64,000 nucleotides of DNA from Bifidobacterium sp. WK041_4_12 (GCF_041080795.1 NZ_CP129674.1:1736001-1800000), one strand, 5' to 3'. Shown: positions 30,753-39,823, counted from the stretch's first letter. Translations and numbers: made by a program. The notes: generated by a model not told the origin, from the letters alone.

Positions 30753-30788
30753 AAGGAGTCTGGCCTCTACGTGGGGGCCAGACTCCTT
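30753..30788. terminator. Bidirectional terminator between pyrD and the OYE gene
   Basis: AAGGAGTCTGGCC (30753-30765) and GGCCAGACTCCTT (30776-30788) form a perfect 13-bp stem with a 10-nt loop, placed between two convergent stops at 30697 and 30824. AA/TT flanks on both sides suit termination in both directions. Confidence 0.8.
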
Positions 30789-30823
30789 CGATTATGTAAG
30801 CCAAACGAACGATCAGGTGAAAG

Positions 30824-31927
30824 TCAGCGCTCGGTGCCGAACGCTCCTCGAATGTACTGATCGGGATATGGGGCCTCATGCTTGTCAAGCCCAAGCTTAT
30901 GAGCTGCGCGCAAAGGCCAGTAGGGGTCTCGTAGCGCGGCTCTGCCGATTTCGACGGCATCGGCCTGTCCCTTGTGAACGATTCGTTCCGCCTGCTTTGG
31001 CTTGGTAATCAATCCAACAGCCGTCGTCGGGATCTGCACCTGTGCACGAATCGCTGCCGAGAACGGCACCTGATAGTTCGGCTTTGCAGGGATGCTCACA
31101 CCAGAAACTATGCCGCCCGTTGATACGTCAACAAGGTCTACTCCATGCGCCTTGGCGACCTTGGCAAATTCTATGGTCTGCTCCAAATTCCAGCCCCCGG
31201 CTGCCCAGTCGGTTGCAGAAACTCGAACAAGCAATGGCATGGACTCTGGAATCACGCCTCGGATGGCATCGATGACCTGCGTTCCAAACAGCATGCGATT
31301 CTCCAGAGAACCACCGTATTCATCACGACGGTTATTGACCAGAGGATCCAGGAACTGCGTGATGAGGTAGCCGTGTGCGGCATGGATTTCAATGGCTTCG
31401 AATCCTGCAGCGACCGCTCGGCCTGCCGCATCTCGAAAATCGTTCACAATCCCGTGAATGTCGTCAACGCTGAGGACACTCGGCGCAACGCACTTGCCAA
31501 AGGGCTGGTCGCTCGGTCCCACCGGCTGCCATCCACCTTCATCTTCAGGCACATTGCCCTGAATGTGGCCAAGCGAGAAAGAACCGGTCGAAGCCTTGCG
31601 TCCAGCATGATTGAGCTGAACGGCAACCTTTGCCCCGGTTTTCTTGATGTCTTCGACAATCCACTGCCAGGCTGCAATCTGATCGTCGTTCCACAAACCC
31701 ACATCGCAGGGCGATATTCGTCCTTCGGGGCTGACTGCCGTCGATTCGGTGATGACGAGTCCAAAGCCTCCGAGGGCTCGCGAAACATAGTGTTGATAGT
31801 GGAAAGGCGTGGGCTTGCCGTCTTGCGCATACACGGAATAGGTGTCCATCGGAGGCAGCCAGATTCGGTTTCGCACAGTCAAGCCACGCAAGGTCATTGG
31901 AGAAAACAAATGTGAAATCTCAGACAT
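30824..31927 (-). CDS. Old Yellow Enzyme family NADH:flavin oxidoreductase
   Basis: An FMN-dependent ene-reductase-like protein of about 367 aa, closest in motif layout to Bacillus YqjM. It has ITESTAVSPEGRI, VQLNHAGRKA, the substrate-binding His pair in EIHAAHGYLITQFLDPLVNNRRDEYGGSLENR, and a C-terminal GRAALRDPYWP. At the YqjM Cys26 position, which tunes the flavin, there is Asp (PPMDTYS), while the following Tyr is kept. AAGGGG precedes tandem ATGs; the second, at 31927, has the better spacing. The physiological substrate is unknown. Confidence 0.88.
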   Translation of the reverse strand: MSEISHLFSPMTLRGLTVRNRIWLPPMDTYSVYAQDGKPTPFHYQHYVSRALGGFGLVITESTAVSPEGRISPCDVGLWNDDQIAAWQWIVEDIKKTGAKVAVQLNHAGRKASTGSFSLGHIQGNVPEDEGGWQPVGPSDQPFGKCVAPSVLSVDDIHGIVNDFRDAAGRAVAAGFEAIEIHAAHGYLITQFLDPLVNNRRDEYGGSLENRMLFGTQVIDAIRGVIPESMPLLVRVSATDWAAGGWNLEQTIEFAKVAKAHGVDLVDVSTGGIVSGVSIPAKPNYQVPFSAAIRAQVQIPTTAVGLITKPKQAERIVHKGQADAVEIGRAALRDPYWPLRAAHKLGLDKHEAPYPDQYIRGAFGTER

Positions 31928-31971
31928 CATGCCCCTTCTTCTCGGGTTGTATCAGCGCTGGTGAATGCCCA

Positions 31972-32019
31972 CAGCCACCATGACTGCCGGGCAGTTGAGG
32001 AAGCTGCCGATGGTGGCTG
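31972..32019 (-). terminator. Hairpin downstream of the PBP gene
   Basis: CAGCCACCAT (31972-31981) is complementary to ATGGTGGCTG (32010-32019), with GGCAG/CTGCC pairing inside. It sits in the 244-bp space between the PBP stop and the OYE start. The stem lies 150 bp beyond the stop and no T-run follows, so a regulatory leader of the OYE gene is an alternative reading. Confidence 0.4.
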
Positions 32020-32171
32020 GCAGACTCTCCGCAACTGCTTCCATTGTATGTTCACCTGGCAACGCACGATGCCACTAATCCACACAGCGCACATGCTATC
32101 CGCGACTCGCTTCGGATATCGCCGACTAGATTCGGTTCAGCTTCGGATCGGTTAACAACATAGTCCTCGAG

Positions 32172-34343
32172 TCAGTTGCCCGTCGAGGTGGCTGAACTTG
32201 TCGTTGCCGCATCGGTCGTACCTGTGTACGCGGCATCTGGGGTTCCGTAATTGTTATCAATGGGAATCTGTGCCGCGCTCAGATAGGAGTTCATGAATGA
32301 CTTCCACGCAGGCGTCGCGATATACATGCCGTACCAAGTGTTGTGATAGACCCCATTGATGGTCTTGTTGTTGAAGGACTGGATGCTTTCCGCATTGCCG
32401 ACTGCAACAAACGATGCAACCTGAGGAACGAATCCACCGGTCAGCATATACGTGGACTCGTTGGTTCCAGTCTTTGCGAAGGTCTTACGGCCATTGTCAA
32501 GCTGCGTTGTCGCTGCCTCACCACCCGGCTGCACGACACCTTGATTCAGCGCGTAGGCAACGGTTTGAGCAATGCCCGAAGAGATTGCCTGATGGCAGTT
32601 GGCACTCGGCACCTGAAGGCTTTTCCCATCCTTGTTGAGGACCTTCTTCAACGCGATGGGCGTGCACTCTACCCCGTTGGCGGCAATCGTGGCATACACG
32701 TTGGCCATCGTCAACGGCGATGCCTGAACGCTTCCAATCACCATAGGAGGGTTATACGAGTTGGATGAGTAAATATCGGTCTGATCTGATGGAGAATTGT
32801 GATACCCCATGAGCTTTGCCGTGTCGGCAATCGAATTGATGCCGATGATCTGTGCCATGGAAGCCTGTGTCGTGTTGTGAGACTTCACCAGACCTTGGAG
32901 CGGCGTTTCAGGGGATGTGGTGCCACCGCCTGAATTCTGCACCGGCCATGTGCCCGTACCCTTGTATCCGTACCCGGGGAATGAGCTCAACGGGTAGCTT
33001 GTATAGGTTCTGAGCGGCAGATTGATGGACTTGTTTGCCCGCATCCAGGCCGCAAGGTTAATGGGCTTCCATGTCGAACCAACCTGGAATCCCCAGCCAC
33101 CGCCATCGACCTGATCGACGGCATAGTTCAAGGCGGTTCTGGTTCCGCCGCCTGAACTTTGCGAAGCGTCATAGATACGGTTGATGCCGAATCCAAGCAC
33201 TTCACCGGTTCCAGGACGTATTGCCGCCATGGCAACTTCGAAACCTGTCGGGTCGTCAACAGGAATGGTCGCGCGCGCGGTATTCATTGCAGCGCTGTTT
33301 GCATTCACGTCCATCGTGGTGTAGATCTTCAGGCCACCCTGTTCCAGCAGCTTTTCGCGAGCTGCCTCGGTCTTGCCGAACTCCTTGGAGTTCAAAATCT
33401 GCTTGGTCGCGTAATCGCAGAAGAAGGCAGCATCCCCGGCAGCCTGGCATCCTGCATTCACATTCTGCACATGAAGCGTATTCTCGACCGGGATTGCCTT
33501 GGCATCGTCGCATTGCTTCTGAGTGATATAGCCCTGCTGATGCATCAGATCGAGCACGATGTTGCGCTGGGTCTGCGATTCCTTCAGATTTTCGGTCGGA
33601 TCATATTGCGCAGGATTCTTGGTGATGGCCGCAATGGTCGCCGCCTCCACGATGGTGAGATCCTTGGCCGATTTGTTGAAGAATCGCTGTGCTGCGGTTT
33701 CGACACCATAGATGCCGTTGCCGAACTGTGCAATGTTCAGATAGCCTTGCAGAATCTCAGCCTTCGTATATTTCTTTTCCATCTGCACCGAGACCAGCAT
33801 CTCTCGAAGCTTTCGGGCAACGGTCTCCTCGGAAGCGTGGTAAACGGCAATGGGATCGTTGTCTTCCTCTGCCTGACTCATCAGCACGTTCTTGACATAC
33901 TGCTGCGTCAACGACGATCCGCCCTGCGTGTCACCCTTCTTGATGTAGGTCTGCACGAATGCACGCATCACGCCCTGCACATCGATGCCGGCATGTTCGA
34001 AGAAGCGGCGATCCTCACGGGCAACCACGGCCTTTTGCATGTAATCGGATACCTGATTCAGCGGCACCACGATTCTGTTCTGCGTATAGTACTGCGCGAT
34101 CACGGTCTTGCCATCGGAAGCGTAAATGGTCGACTTCTGAGGCAGATCGGTGACATCGAAATTGATGCCCTGCGTCTGTAAGCTAGGAATCAGCGCCTTA
34201 ACGGCTGTGTTTGCACCAAACACTGCTGGTAGCAAGAATCCAGAGGCTACCACTCCCCCAGTTACGCAAAACAAGGCGTAAGCCAGTAATAGCGTAAAAA
34301 ATCGACGTACGGTTATTGACTTCTTCTTCGGCATGCTGTTCAT
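32172..34343 (-). CDS. Class A penicillin-binding protein (bifunctional)
   Basis: A membrane-anchored peptidoglycan polymerase and cross-linker of 723 aa. After a basic N-terminus and one membrane segment (about residues 10-35), the GT51 glycosyltransferase domain shows VAREDRRFFEHAGIDVQGVMRAF (catalytic Glu) and QGGSSLTQQYVKN. The transpeptidase has the active serine in GSTWKP (about residue 422), SHN (SxN motif) and KTGTN (about 622). The C-terminus is Thr/Ser/Ala-rich. Starts at 34343 or 34334 are equally possible; no clear Shine-Dalgarno sequence is seen. It lies 60 bp downstream of the Crp-type regulator on the same strand. Confidence 0.95.
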   Translation of the reverse strand: MNSMPKKKSITVRRFFTLLLAYALFCVTGGVVASGFLLPAVFGANTAVKALIPSLQTQGINFDVTDLPQKSTIYASDGKTVIAQYYTQNRIVVPLNQVSDYMQKAVVAREDRRFFEHAGIDVQGVMRAFVQTYIKKGDTQGGSSLTQQYVKNVLMSQAEEDNDPIAVYHASEETVARKLREMLVSVQMEKKYTKAEILQGYLNIAQFGNGIYGVETAAQRFFNKSAKDLTIVEAATIAAITKNPAQYDPTENLKESQTQRNIVLDLMHQQGYITQKQCDDAKAIPVENTLHVQNVNAGCQAAGDAAFFCDYATKQILNSKEFGKTEAAREKLLEQGGLKIYTTMDVNANSAAMNTARATIPVDDPTGFEVAMAAIRPGTGEVLGFGINRIYDASQSSGGGTRTALNYAVDQVDGGGWGFQVGSTWKPINLAAWMRANKSINLPLRTYTSYPLSSFPGYGYKGTGTWPVQNSGGGTTSPETPLQGLVKSHNTTQASMAQIIGINSIADTAKLMGYHNSPSDQTDIYSSNSYNPPMVIGSVQASPLTMANVYATIAANGVECTPIALKKVLNKDGKSLQVPSANCHQAISSGIAQTVAYALNQGVVQPGGEAATTQLDNGRKTFAKTGTNESTYMLTGGFVPQVASFVAVGNAESIQSFNNKTINGVYHNTWYGMYIATPAWKSFMNSYLSAAQIPIDNNYGTPDAAYTGTTDAATTSSATSTGN

Positions 34344-34402
34344 TCTAAAGCTAGACCCTGAATAACGAACTCAGGATGTGTGGATTATTGGTAACTTCCA
34401 CA

Positions 34403-35122
34403 TTACCTGCGCGAGCGACGAATCAGCATTCCTGGTTCGAAGATGATGATGGAACGGCCCTTGCGAGAAATCCATCCACGATTGGCAAAGTCCATCAGTG
34501 CCTTGTTCACCGTTTCGCGTGAAGCTCCCACCAGCTGTGCCATCTCTTCCTGCGTCAGATCATGAGGCACCATGAGACCCGCCTCCATCGGCTCGCCAAA
34601 ACGCTGCCCAAGCGAAATCAGGGTTTTGGCCAACCGAGCCGGAACATCCATGAATACCAGATCAGAGATGTGCTCGTTATTGCGACGCATGCGGTTGGCA
34701 AGCACTTGCAGCATGTCAACGGCGACGCGTGGATGCTCGTCCAGCCAGTCGAACAAGGCCTTGTGCTCCAAGGATACGACGTGCGTATGGTTGGTCATCA
34801 CGACGGCGGATGCGGTCCGTGGACCACCTTTGGGGTCGAATACCGGAATCTCTCCAAGCACTTCTCCCCTGCCGTGGATGCTCAGCAGTTGCACACGGCT
34901 GTCGGAGGATCTGCGAGTCAGCTTCACGCGGCCATAATCCAACAGATACATGCGTTGATCCTCGTCACCCTCGCGGAACACGAAGTCACCCTTGTTGAGT
35001 ATGCGTGAATCAAGATAAGGAATCAACTGGTCTGCCTCTTCTGGCGAAACCTGTTTGAAGAGAGCAGTCTGCAGGAGAGTATTGCCATGCTTGGGCAGTT
35101 CATTGGGCTTGCGAACGCTCAT
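34403..35122 (-). CDS. Crp/Fnr-family transcriptional regulator (GlxR-like)
   Basis: The 239-aa protein has an N-terminal cyclic-nucleotide-binding fold (GDFVFREGDEDQRMYLLDYGRVKL, then GRGEVLGEIPVFDPKGGPRTASAV) and a C-terminal winged helix with DLTQEEMAQLVGASRETVNKALMDFANRGWI. This matches actinobacterial Crp/GlxR proteins. The start at 35122 is chosen for GAAAGGAAGG just upstream. GlxR proteins bind TGTGANNTANNTCACA, and such a sequence lies upstream of adhE in this window, so adhE is a candidate target; this link is inferred. Confidence 0.92.
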   Translation of the reverse strand: MSVRKPNELPKHGNTLLQTALFKQVSPEEADQLIPYLDSRILNKGDFVFREGDEDQRMYLLDYGRVKLTRRSSDSRVQLLSIHGRGEVLGEIPVFDPKGGPRTASAVVMTNHTHVVSLEHKALFDWLDEHPRVAVDMLQVLANRMRRNNEHISDLVFMDVPARLAKTLISLGQRFGEPMEAGLMVPHDLTQEEMAQLVGASRETVNKALMDFANRGWISRKGRSIIIFEPGMLIRRSRR

Positions 35123-35205
35123 GCCTTCCTTTCTTGAAGCACTGATCGACCTTGCACCAATCGACATTGACCGTGCAACTTGCTCAGTTGATTGTATCCC
35201 TGTAT

Positions 35206-36465
35206 TCAGACGATGCATTGAAGCCACGCATCCTTGGAAAAGCGCTGCTCTGCAAGCTCATTCGCCTGCTTGACCGCCGCCTGCGGAAGCTGCGTCACCT
35301 GAGCCTGATTCAGATGCTCCACGAGGAATGCAAGCAGATGATCGATGATCGCGCTTCTCGATATTCCTGTCTGGGAACGCATCGGATCCACTCGTCGCAC
35401 AACGGATTTCACCGCTTTATCCGAGAGCTTTTCTTTGGAGACGCGAAGTATTGTCGACATTTTCTCGGCATCGATGTCATAGGCAAGCGTGACGTGGTGG
35501 AGCACTGCACCCGGCCCGCCACCTTTGCTGGCAAATCGACGCTGTGCCGCTCCACCTATCTTTCCCTGCTCTGAGGCGAGATCGTTCATGGACGAGAAGC
35601 CGACATTCATGCCCAACGCTTTGAGTGCGGCGACAAGCCACGCATCACACAGTCGATACGACTGCGCAACATCCATGCCCTCAACGAAGCTGAGCGGTGC
35701 ATAGAGCGAGTATGTGATGGTGTTATTGGGCTCAACGAACATTGCGCCGCCGCCAGTGACCCTGCGAACGACGGTGATACCCTCGCGTCTGGCCTCTTCA
35801 AGATTGACTTCGTTATGCAAGGACTGAAAGCGGCCGATGATGACTGCTGAAGATTGCCATTCCCAGACCCGGAGCATTGCGGGGAATGTTCCGTCTGCAA
35901 CCTTTTCCGCCAGAACTTCATCGAGAGCCATCTGCACTGCAGGACTTCTTGGAAGATCATGGATGACGAGCGGACTCAACGAATCCCATCGCGATGAAAG
36001 CGCTGGCGCAGGCCTGTCATGCTCGAAAGGCTGCGCTGCTGCCGAGGGCTTGGCATCTGCGCCAATGCCAGAACTGCGTAGGTTGGTGTCAGGGCTTTGC
36101 AGGTCAATGTCAGTACCGTGCAGGTCACTACCGTGCAGGTCACTGCCATCCGCGTGGCCTCCCTCTCCCGTTGCCCTGAGCACGGCACAGGCAATGGTCT
36201 GGGCGTTTGCGCCAACTAATTGAGCTTCAGGGTGGGCATCGATCACATGCGCGATCACATGCGCGAGGGCTTCAGCATCTATGGGAAGCGTAAACCCGAC
36301 AATGCTTTGTTCGATGGCCTTGACAAGCACCATGTCGTCTTCACGGGTTGAAATGAAGAAATCACCATCGAGACGGCTACTCTCGATGTGCATGTCGGCA
36401 ATCGTCACAGTAACTCCGACAAGCTTGCCGCCAACCAGTTTGCATTCACCACGAGTCGTTGACAT
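35206..36465 (-). CDS. Lipoate-protein ligase A with N-terminal accessory domain
   Basis: The 419-aa protein attaches lipoate (or a related acid) to acyl-carrier domains. The C-terminal 290 residues are the ligase: RVWEWQSSAVIIGRFQSLHNEVN, VVRRVTGGGAMF, NTITYSLYAP, and the lysine block QGKIGGAAQRRF. The N-terminal 90 residues (CKLVGGKLVGVTVTIADMHIESSRLDGDFFIS) resemble the LplB accessory subunit of Thermoplasma and the C-terminal accessory domain of LplA, here placed in front. The linker contains a short duplicated segment (SDLHGSDLHG, DNA repeat near 36116-36147). AAGGGC precedes the ATG at 36465. Confidence 0.85.
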   Translation of the reverse strand: MSTTRGECKLVGGKLVGVTVTIADMHIESSRLDGDFFISTREDDMVLVKAIEQSIVGFTLPIDAEALAHVIAHVIDAHPEAQLVGANAQTIACAVLRATGEGGHADGSDLHGSDLHGTDIDLQSPDTNLRSSGIGADAKPSAAAQPFEHDRPAPALSSRWDSLSPLVIHDLPRSPAVQMALDEVLAEKVADGTFPAMLRVWEWQSSAVIIGRFQSLHNEVNLEEARREGITVVRRVTGGGAMFVEPNNTITYSLYAPLSFVEGMDVAQSYRLCDAWLVAALKALGMNVGFSSMNDLASEQGKIGGAAQRRFASKGGGPGAVLHHVTLAYDIDAEKMSTILRVSKEKLSDKAVKSVVRRVDPMRSQTGISRSAIIDHLLAFLVEHLNQAQVTQLPQAAVKQANELAEQRFSKDAWLQCIV

Positions 36466-36631
36466 GTTCTGCGCCCTTCACTCTCCGCAACAACTATACC
36501 GTCTCCTTGAATTTCATAGGGAAACGCGCCGTCGTCGCATACTACACTGAGTCGCGAGTTCTCGTTCTGGCACATTGCATCTGAAACATTCCATCTGAAA
36601 CGTCGAACAGGCCGAATCGTTCACATAACAA

Positions 36632-36667
36632 CGCGGTCGTGAGCAAGCACTGCCGCTCACGACCGCG
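36632..36667 (-). terminator. adhE terminator hairpin
   Basis: CGCGGTCGTGAGC (36632-36644) pairs perfectly with GCTCACGACCGCG (36655-36667), a 13-bp GC-rich stem 10 bp past the adhE stop. The downstream T-run is poor, but the stem is very stable. Confidence 0.75.
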
Positions 36668-36676
36668 AATGGTGGG

Positions 36677-39433
36677 TCAGGCTTTTCTGGCCTGGCGCTT
36701 TTCGTGTGCTTCTTGTTGGCTGATGCCGTAGTAGGCGGCGATGGCGATGTCCTTCATGTCTTCGATCTGGGGGATGCGGGGGTTGGCTGGCGCGCACTGG
36801 TCTTCGTAGGCGCGCATGCCGATCTGGTCGAGGATGTTCCAGAAGTGGTCCTCGTCCACGCCCGCGGCCTGGAAGGACGCGTCCATGCCGAGCCTGTCGT
36901 CGCGGTAGTCCTCGAGGGCGCTCGCGAGGCTTTCCACGCCCTGTTCGGGGGTGTCGGCCTTCAGTCCCAGGTTCCTGGCGATGTCCTGGTAGCGCTGCGG
37001 GGCGATGTACTTGCCGTACTTGGGCCAGCTGGTGGGTTCCTGGGGGACCTGCCCGTTGTATCGCACGATGTAGGGCAGCAGGATCGAGTTGGTGCGTCCG
37101 TGCGCTATGTGGCACAGCGCGCCGATGGTGTGGGCCATCGCGTGGCACATGCCCAGGAACGCGGAGCCGAACGCCATGCCGGCCATCGTGGCGGCGTTGT
37201 GCATCCTCTCCTGCGCGGCCTTCCTGGCTTCGGGGTCCTTCTCGTTGACCGAGGGGTCGAGGTTGTCCCAGATCAGCTTCGCCGCGTGCAGGGCCATGCC
37301 GTCGGTGAAGTCGTTCGCATACACCGACACGTACGCCTCGATCGCGTGGGTCAGCGCGTCGAAGCCCGCGTCCGAGGCGAGCCGGCGTGGCTGGGTGCGT
37401 GCCAGCACCGGGTCCACGATCGCCACGGAAGGGGTGAGCGCGTAGTCGGTGATGGGATACTTGTACCCGGTCCTGTGGTCGGTGATGACCGCGAACGGGG
37501 TCACCTCGGAACCCGTGCCCGACGAGGTCGGGATGCACACGAGCTTCGCCTTGTCGCCCAGCGGGGGGATCTTGAAGGCGCGCTTGCGGATGTCGAAGAA
37601 CTTCTCGCGCACGTCAGCGAACGTGATCTCGGGATGCTCGTAGAGCAGCCACATGATCTTCGCCGCGTCCATGGGACTGCCGCCGCCGACCGCGATGATC
37701 GTGTCGGGCTCGAACTCGTCGCGCATCATCCTCGCGCCACGCTCGACGGTCTCCACGCTCGGCTCGGGCTCGACGTAGTCGATGATGCGGAACGTCACCC
37801 GCTCGGCTCGGGCGCGCAGCTGGTCGACGACCTTGTCCACGATGCCCAGCCGCTCCATGACCCTGTCGCACACGATCACGGCCTTCCTGATGCCGTGCAT
37901 GTCGCGCAGATAGCGTATCGCGTTCGCCTCGAAGTAGGTCTTCGCCGGGATCTTGAACCATTGCATGTTGTTGTTCCTCCGCGCGATGCGCTTGACGTTG
38001 ATCAGGTTCACGGCCTGCACGTTGCCCGACACCGAGTTGCCGCCATACGAGCCGCAGCCCAAAGTCAATGACGGGGCGATGGCGTTGTAGATGTCGCCGA
38101 TGCCGCCCAGCGAGCTCGGCTGGTTCCAGATGATACGGCACGCGTGCATGCGCATGCCGTACTCGCGCACCAGCTGCTCGTCGTTGGTATGGATCGCGGC
38201 CGTGTGGCCCGCCCCGTGCTCGAGCATCCGCTCGCACATGACGAACGCCTGCTCCCTGTCCTTGGCCTTCAACACGGCCTGCACCGGGGCGAGCTTCTCC
38301 ATCGTCAAGGGCTCCATCTCGCCGACCTCCCGGCACTCGGCCGCCAGGATCGTCGCGTCCCCGGGAATCGTGAACCCTGCGGCCTCGGCGATGAACTGGG
38401 GAGACTTGCCCGGCACCACGCTGTTCAGCTTCGGCCTGCCGCCCGAATACGAGGTGACGCCGAACATGTACCGTTCGAGCTTCGCCTTCTCGTCCGCGTT
38501 CACGAAGTACGCCCTGCGACGCCTCAGCTCCGCGACCAGACGGCCGTACACGTCCGCGTGCGCGATGATCGCCTGCTCCGTCGCGCAGATCATCCCATAG
38601 TCGAAATGCTTCGACAGGACCAGATCGTTCGCCGCACGCTCGACGTCCACGTCCTTGTCCACATACGCCGGAGCGTTGCCCGGACCCACGCCCAAGGCCG
38701 GCTTGCCCGACGAATACGCGGCCTTGACCATGCCCGGACCACCCGTCGCGAGAATCGTCGCGATGCCCGGATGCCTCATCAACGCTCCCGTCGCCTCGAT
38801 CGAGGGATGCTCGATCCACTGGATGCAATCCGCGGGCGCACCGGCCGCGACCGCCGCGTCACGCACCACGCGCGCCGCCTCCACCGAACACCGCTGCGCG
38901 AAGGGATGGAAGCCGAACACTATCGGACAGCGCGTCTTCAACGCGATCAGCGACTTGAAGATCGCCGTCGACGTCGGATTCGTCACCGGCGTCACCCCAG
39001 CCACCACACCAACCGGCTCCGCGATCTCCACGATCCCGTTGACGTCATCCTCGCCAATCACGCCCACCGTGCGCTGCCTGGCCAGATAGTTCGTCACATG
39101 CTCGCACGCGAAAATGTTCTTCGTGGCCTTGTCCTCGACCAGACCACGCCCAGTCTCCTCCACAGCCATCTTCGCCAACACCAAATGCTTGTTCAACGCC
39201 GCAATCGAAGCCTTCGCCACAATACGATTGACGGTGGTCTGGTCAAAGTCTTCGAATTCCTTCAGCGCAACCAGGCCTCGCTGCACCAGCGAGTCTACTT
39301 CTGCAGCCGCAATGTTTTGCTGTGGTTCAGGCGGGATTACCTTCACTCCCTCCACACCACTATTCGACGGATTCTCAATAGAGACCTTCTCGGTTTCTGC
39401 ATTCTTTTTCACAGCTCCCACAGTTCCTCCCAT
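36677..39433 (-). CDS. adhE: Bifunctional acetaldehyde-CoA/alcohol dehydrogenase
   Basis: AdhE turns acetyl-CoA into ethanol via acetaldehyde, regenerating two NAD+ in bifidobacterial fermentation. The 918-aa protein has an N-terminal aldehyde dehydrogenase half (GVTPVTNPTSTAIFKSL; catalytic Cys in HFDYGMICATEQ) and a C-terminal iron-dependent alcohol dehydrogenase half (AVGGGSPMDAAKIMW; metal-binding His in GFDALTHAIEAYVSVYANDF and GMCHAMAHTIGALCHIAHGR). Most of the gene is unusually rich in C/G at third codon positions, the mark of a very highly expressed gene, but the first 90 or so codons are not. The annotated ATG contains GGAGGA just after it, so a GTG a few codons later is a possible start. 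Confidence 0.97.
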   Translation of the reverse strand: MGGTVGAVKKNAETEKVSIENPSNSGVEGVKVIPPEPQQNIAAAEVDSLVQRGLVALKEFEDFDQTTVNRIVAKASIAALNKHLVLAKMAVEETGRGLVEDKATKNIFACEHVTNYLARQRTVGVIGEDDVNGIVEIAEPVGVVAGVTPVTNPTSTAIFKSLIALKTRCPIVFGFHPFAQRCSVEAARVVRDAAVAAGAPADCIQWIEHPSIEATGALMRHPGIATILATGGPGMVKAAYSSGKPALGVGPGNAPAYVDKDVDVERAANDLVLSKHFDYGMICATEQAIIAHADVYGRLVAELRRRRAYFVNADEKAKLERYMFGVTSYSGGRPKLNSVVPGKSPQFIAEAAGFTIPGDATILAAECREVGEMEPLTMEKLAPVQAVLKAKDREQAFVMCERMLEHGAGHTAAIHTNDEQLVREYGMRMHACRIIWNQPSSLGGIGDIYNAIAPSLTLGCGSYGGNSVSGNVQAVNLINVKRIARRNNNMQWFKIPAKTYFEANAIRYLRDMHGIRKAVIVCDRVMERLGIVDKVVDQLRARAERVTFRIIDYVEPEPSVETVERGARMMRDEFEPDTIIAVGGGSPMDAAKIMWLLYEHPEITFADVREKFFDIRKRAFKIPPLGDKAKLVCIPTSSGTGSEVTPFAVITDHRTGYKYPITDYALTPSVAIVDPVLARTQPRRLASDAGFDALTHAIEAYVSVYANDFTDGMALHAAKLIWDNLDPSVNEKDPEARKAAQERMHNAATMAGMAFGSAFLGMCHAMAHTIGALCHIAHGRTNSILLPYIVRYNGQVPQEPTSWPKYGKYIAPQRYQDIARNLGLKADTPEQGVESLASALEDYRDDRLGMDASFQAAGVDEDHFWNILDQIGMRAYEDQCAPANPRIPQIEDMKDIAIAAYYGISQQEAHEKRQARKA

Positions 39434-39543
39434 GGACGTGTTGCGAATCTATACTATTCGTCAAGCTTGTTGTATTATGCGGATTATTTCGTACATCGAA
39501 CTGCTCTGATTCGAGACCAGAGACATCTTCGAGTGCCACCCAA

Positions 39544-39561
39544 TTGTGACCTAAATCACAA
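39544..39561. promoter_or_regulatory. Crp/GlxR- or Rex-type operator upstream of adhE
   Basis: TTGTGACCTAAATCACAA is a near-perfect palindrome about 110 bp upstream of the adhE start. Its core fits TGTGANNTANNTCACA (actinobacterial GlxR/Crp) and also the Rex pattern TTGTGAN6TCACAA. Both a catabolite and an NADH/NAD+ sensor would make sense for adhE. Confidence 0.7.
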
Positions 39562-39686
39562 TGTAGCGTAGCTATGCGTCGGTGGCAATTTTGTACGCGA
39601 ATATAAGAAGCTGAGCGTGTTGTGTACGCAAGCAGCAATGGTTGTGATATTTTTCAGTGAACTTTTGGGAGATTTTGCGTTCATTT

Positions 39687-39751
39687 CAGAATTTCATTGC
39701 AGAATTCCAATTCAGCTTCCACATTCAGGCTTCACTGTCAGACTTCACAGC
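39687..39751. repeat. Five tandem degenerate 13-bp repeats
   Basis: Five consecutive 13-mers each begin with CAG at 39687, 39700, 39713, 39726 and 39739 and most continue as (A)(C/A)TTCCA-type sequence. They lie in the 441-bp gene-free stretch between the rpsI terminator and adhE, which otherwise holds the adhE operator (39544-39561) and no visible gene. Confidence 0.55.
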
Positions 39752-39823
39752 TGCAAGTGCTTTCCCTCGTTTCACGTTCGAACTTGAGGCGACAATGCCT
39801 GAGCCCAGCCCAGCGCGCATATA

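Noticed and set aside
36704..38071. 455-codon open frame on the plus strand opposite adhE, and similar long frames on the minus strand in other phases
   Set aside because: They are by-products of the high third-position GC of adhE, show low-complexity Arg/Val/His composition and no family motif.
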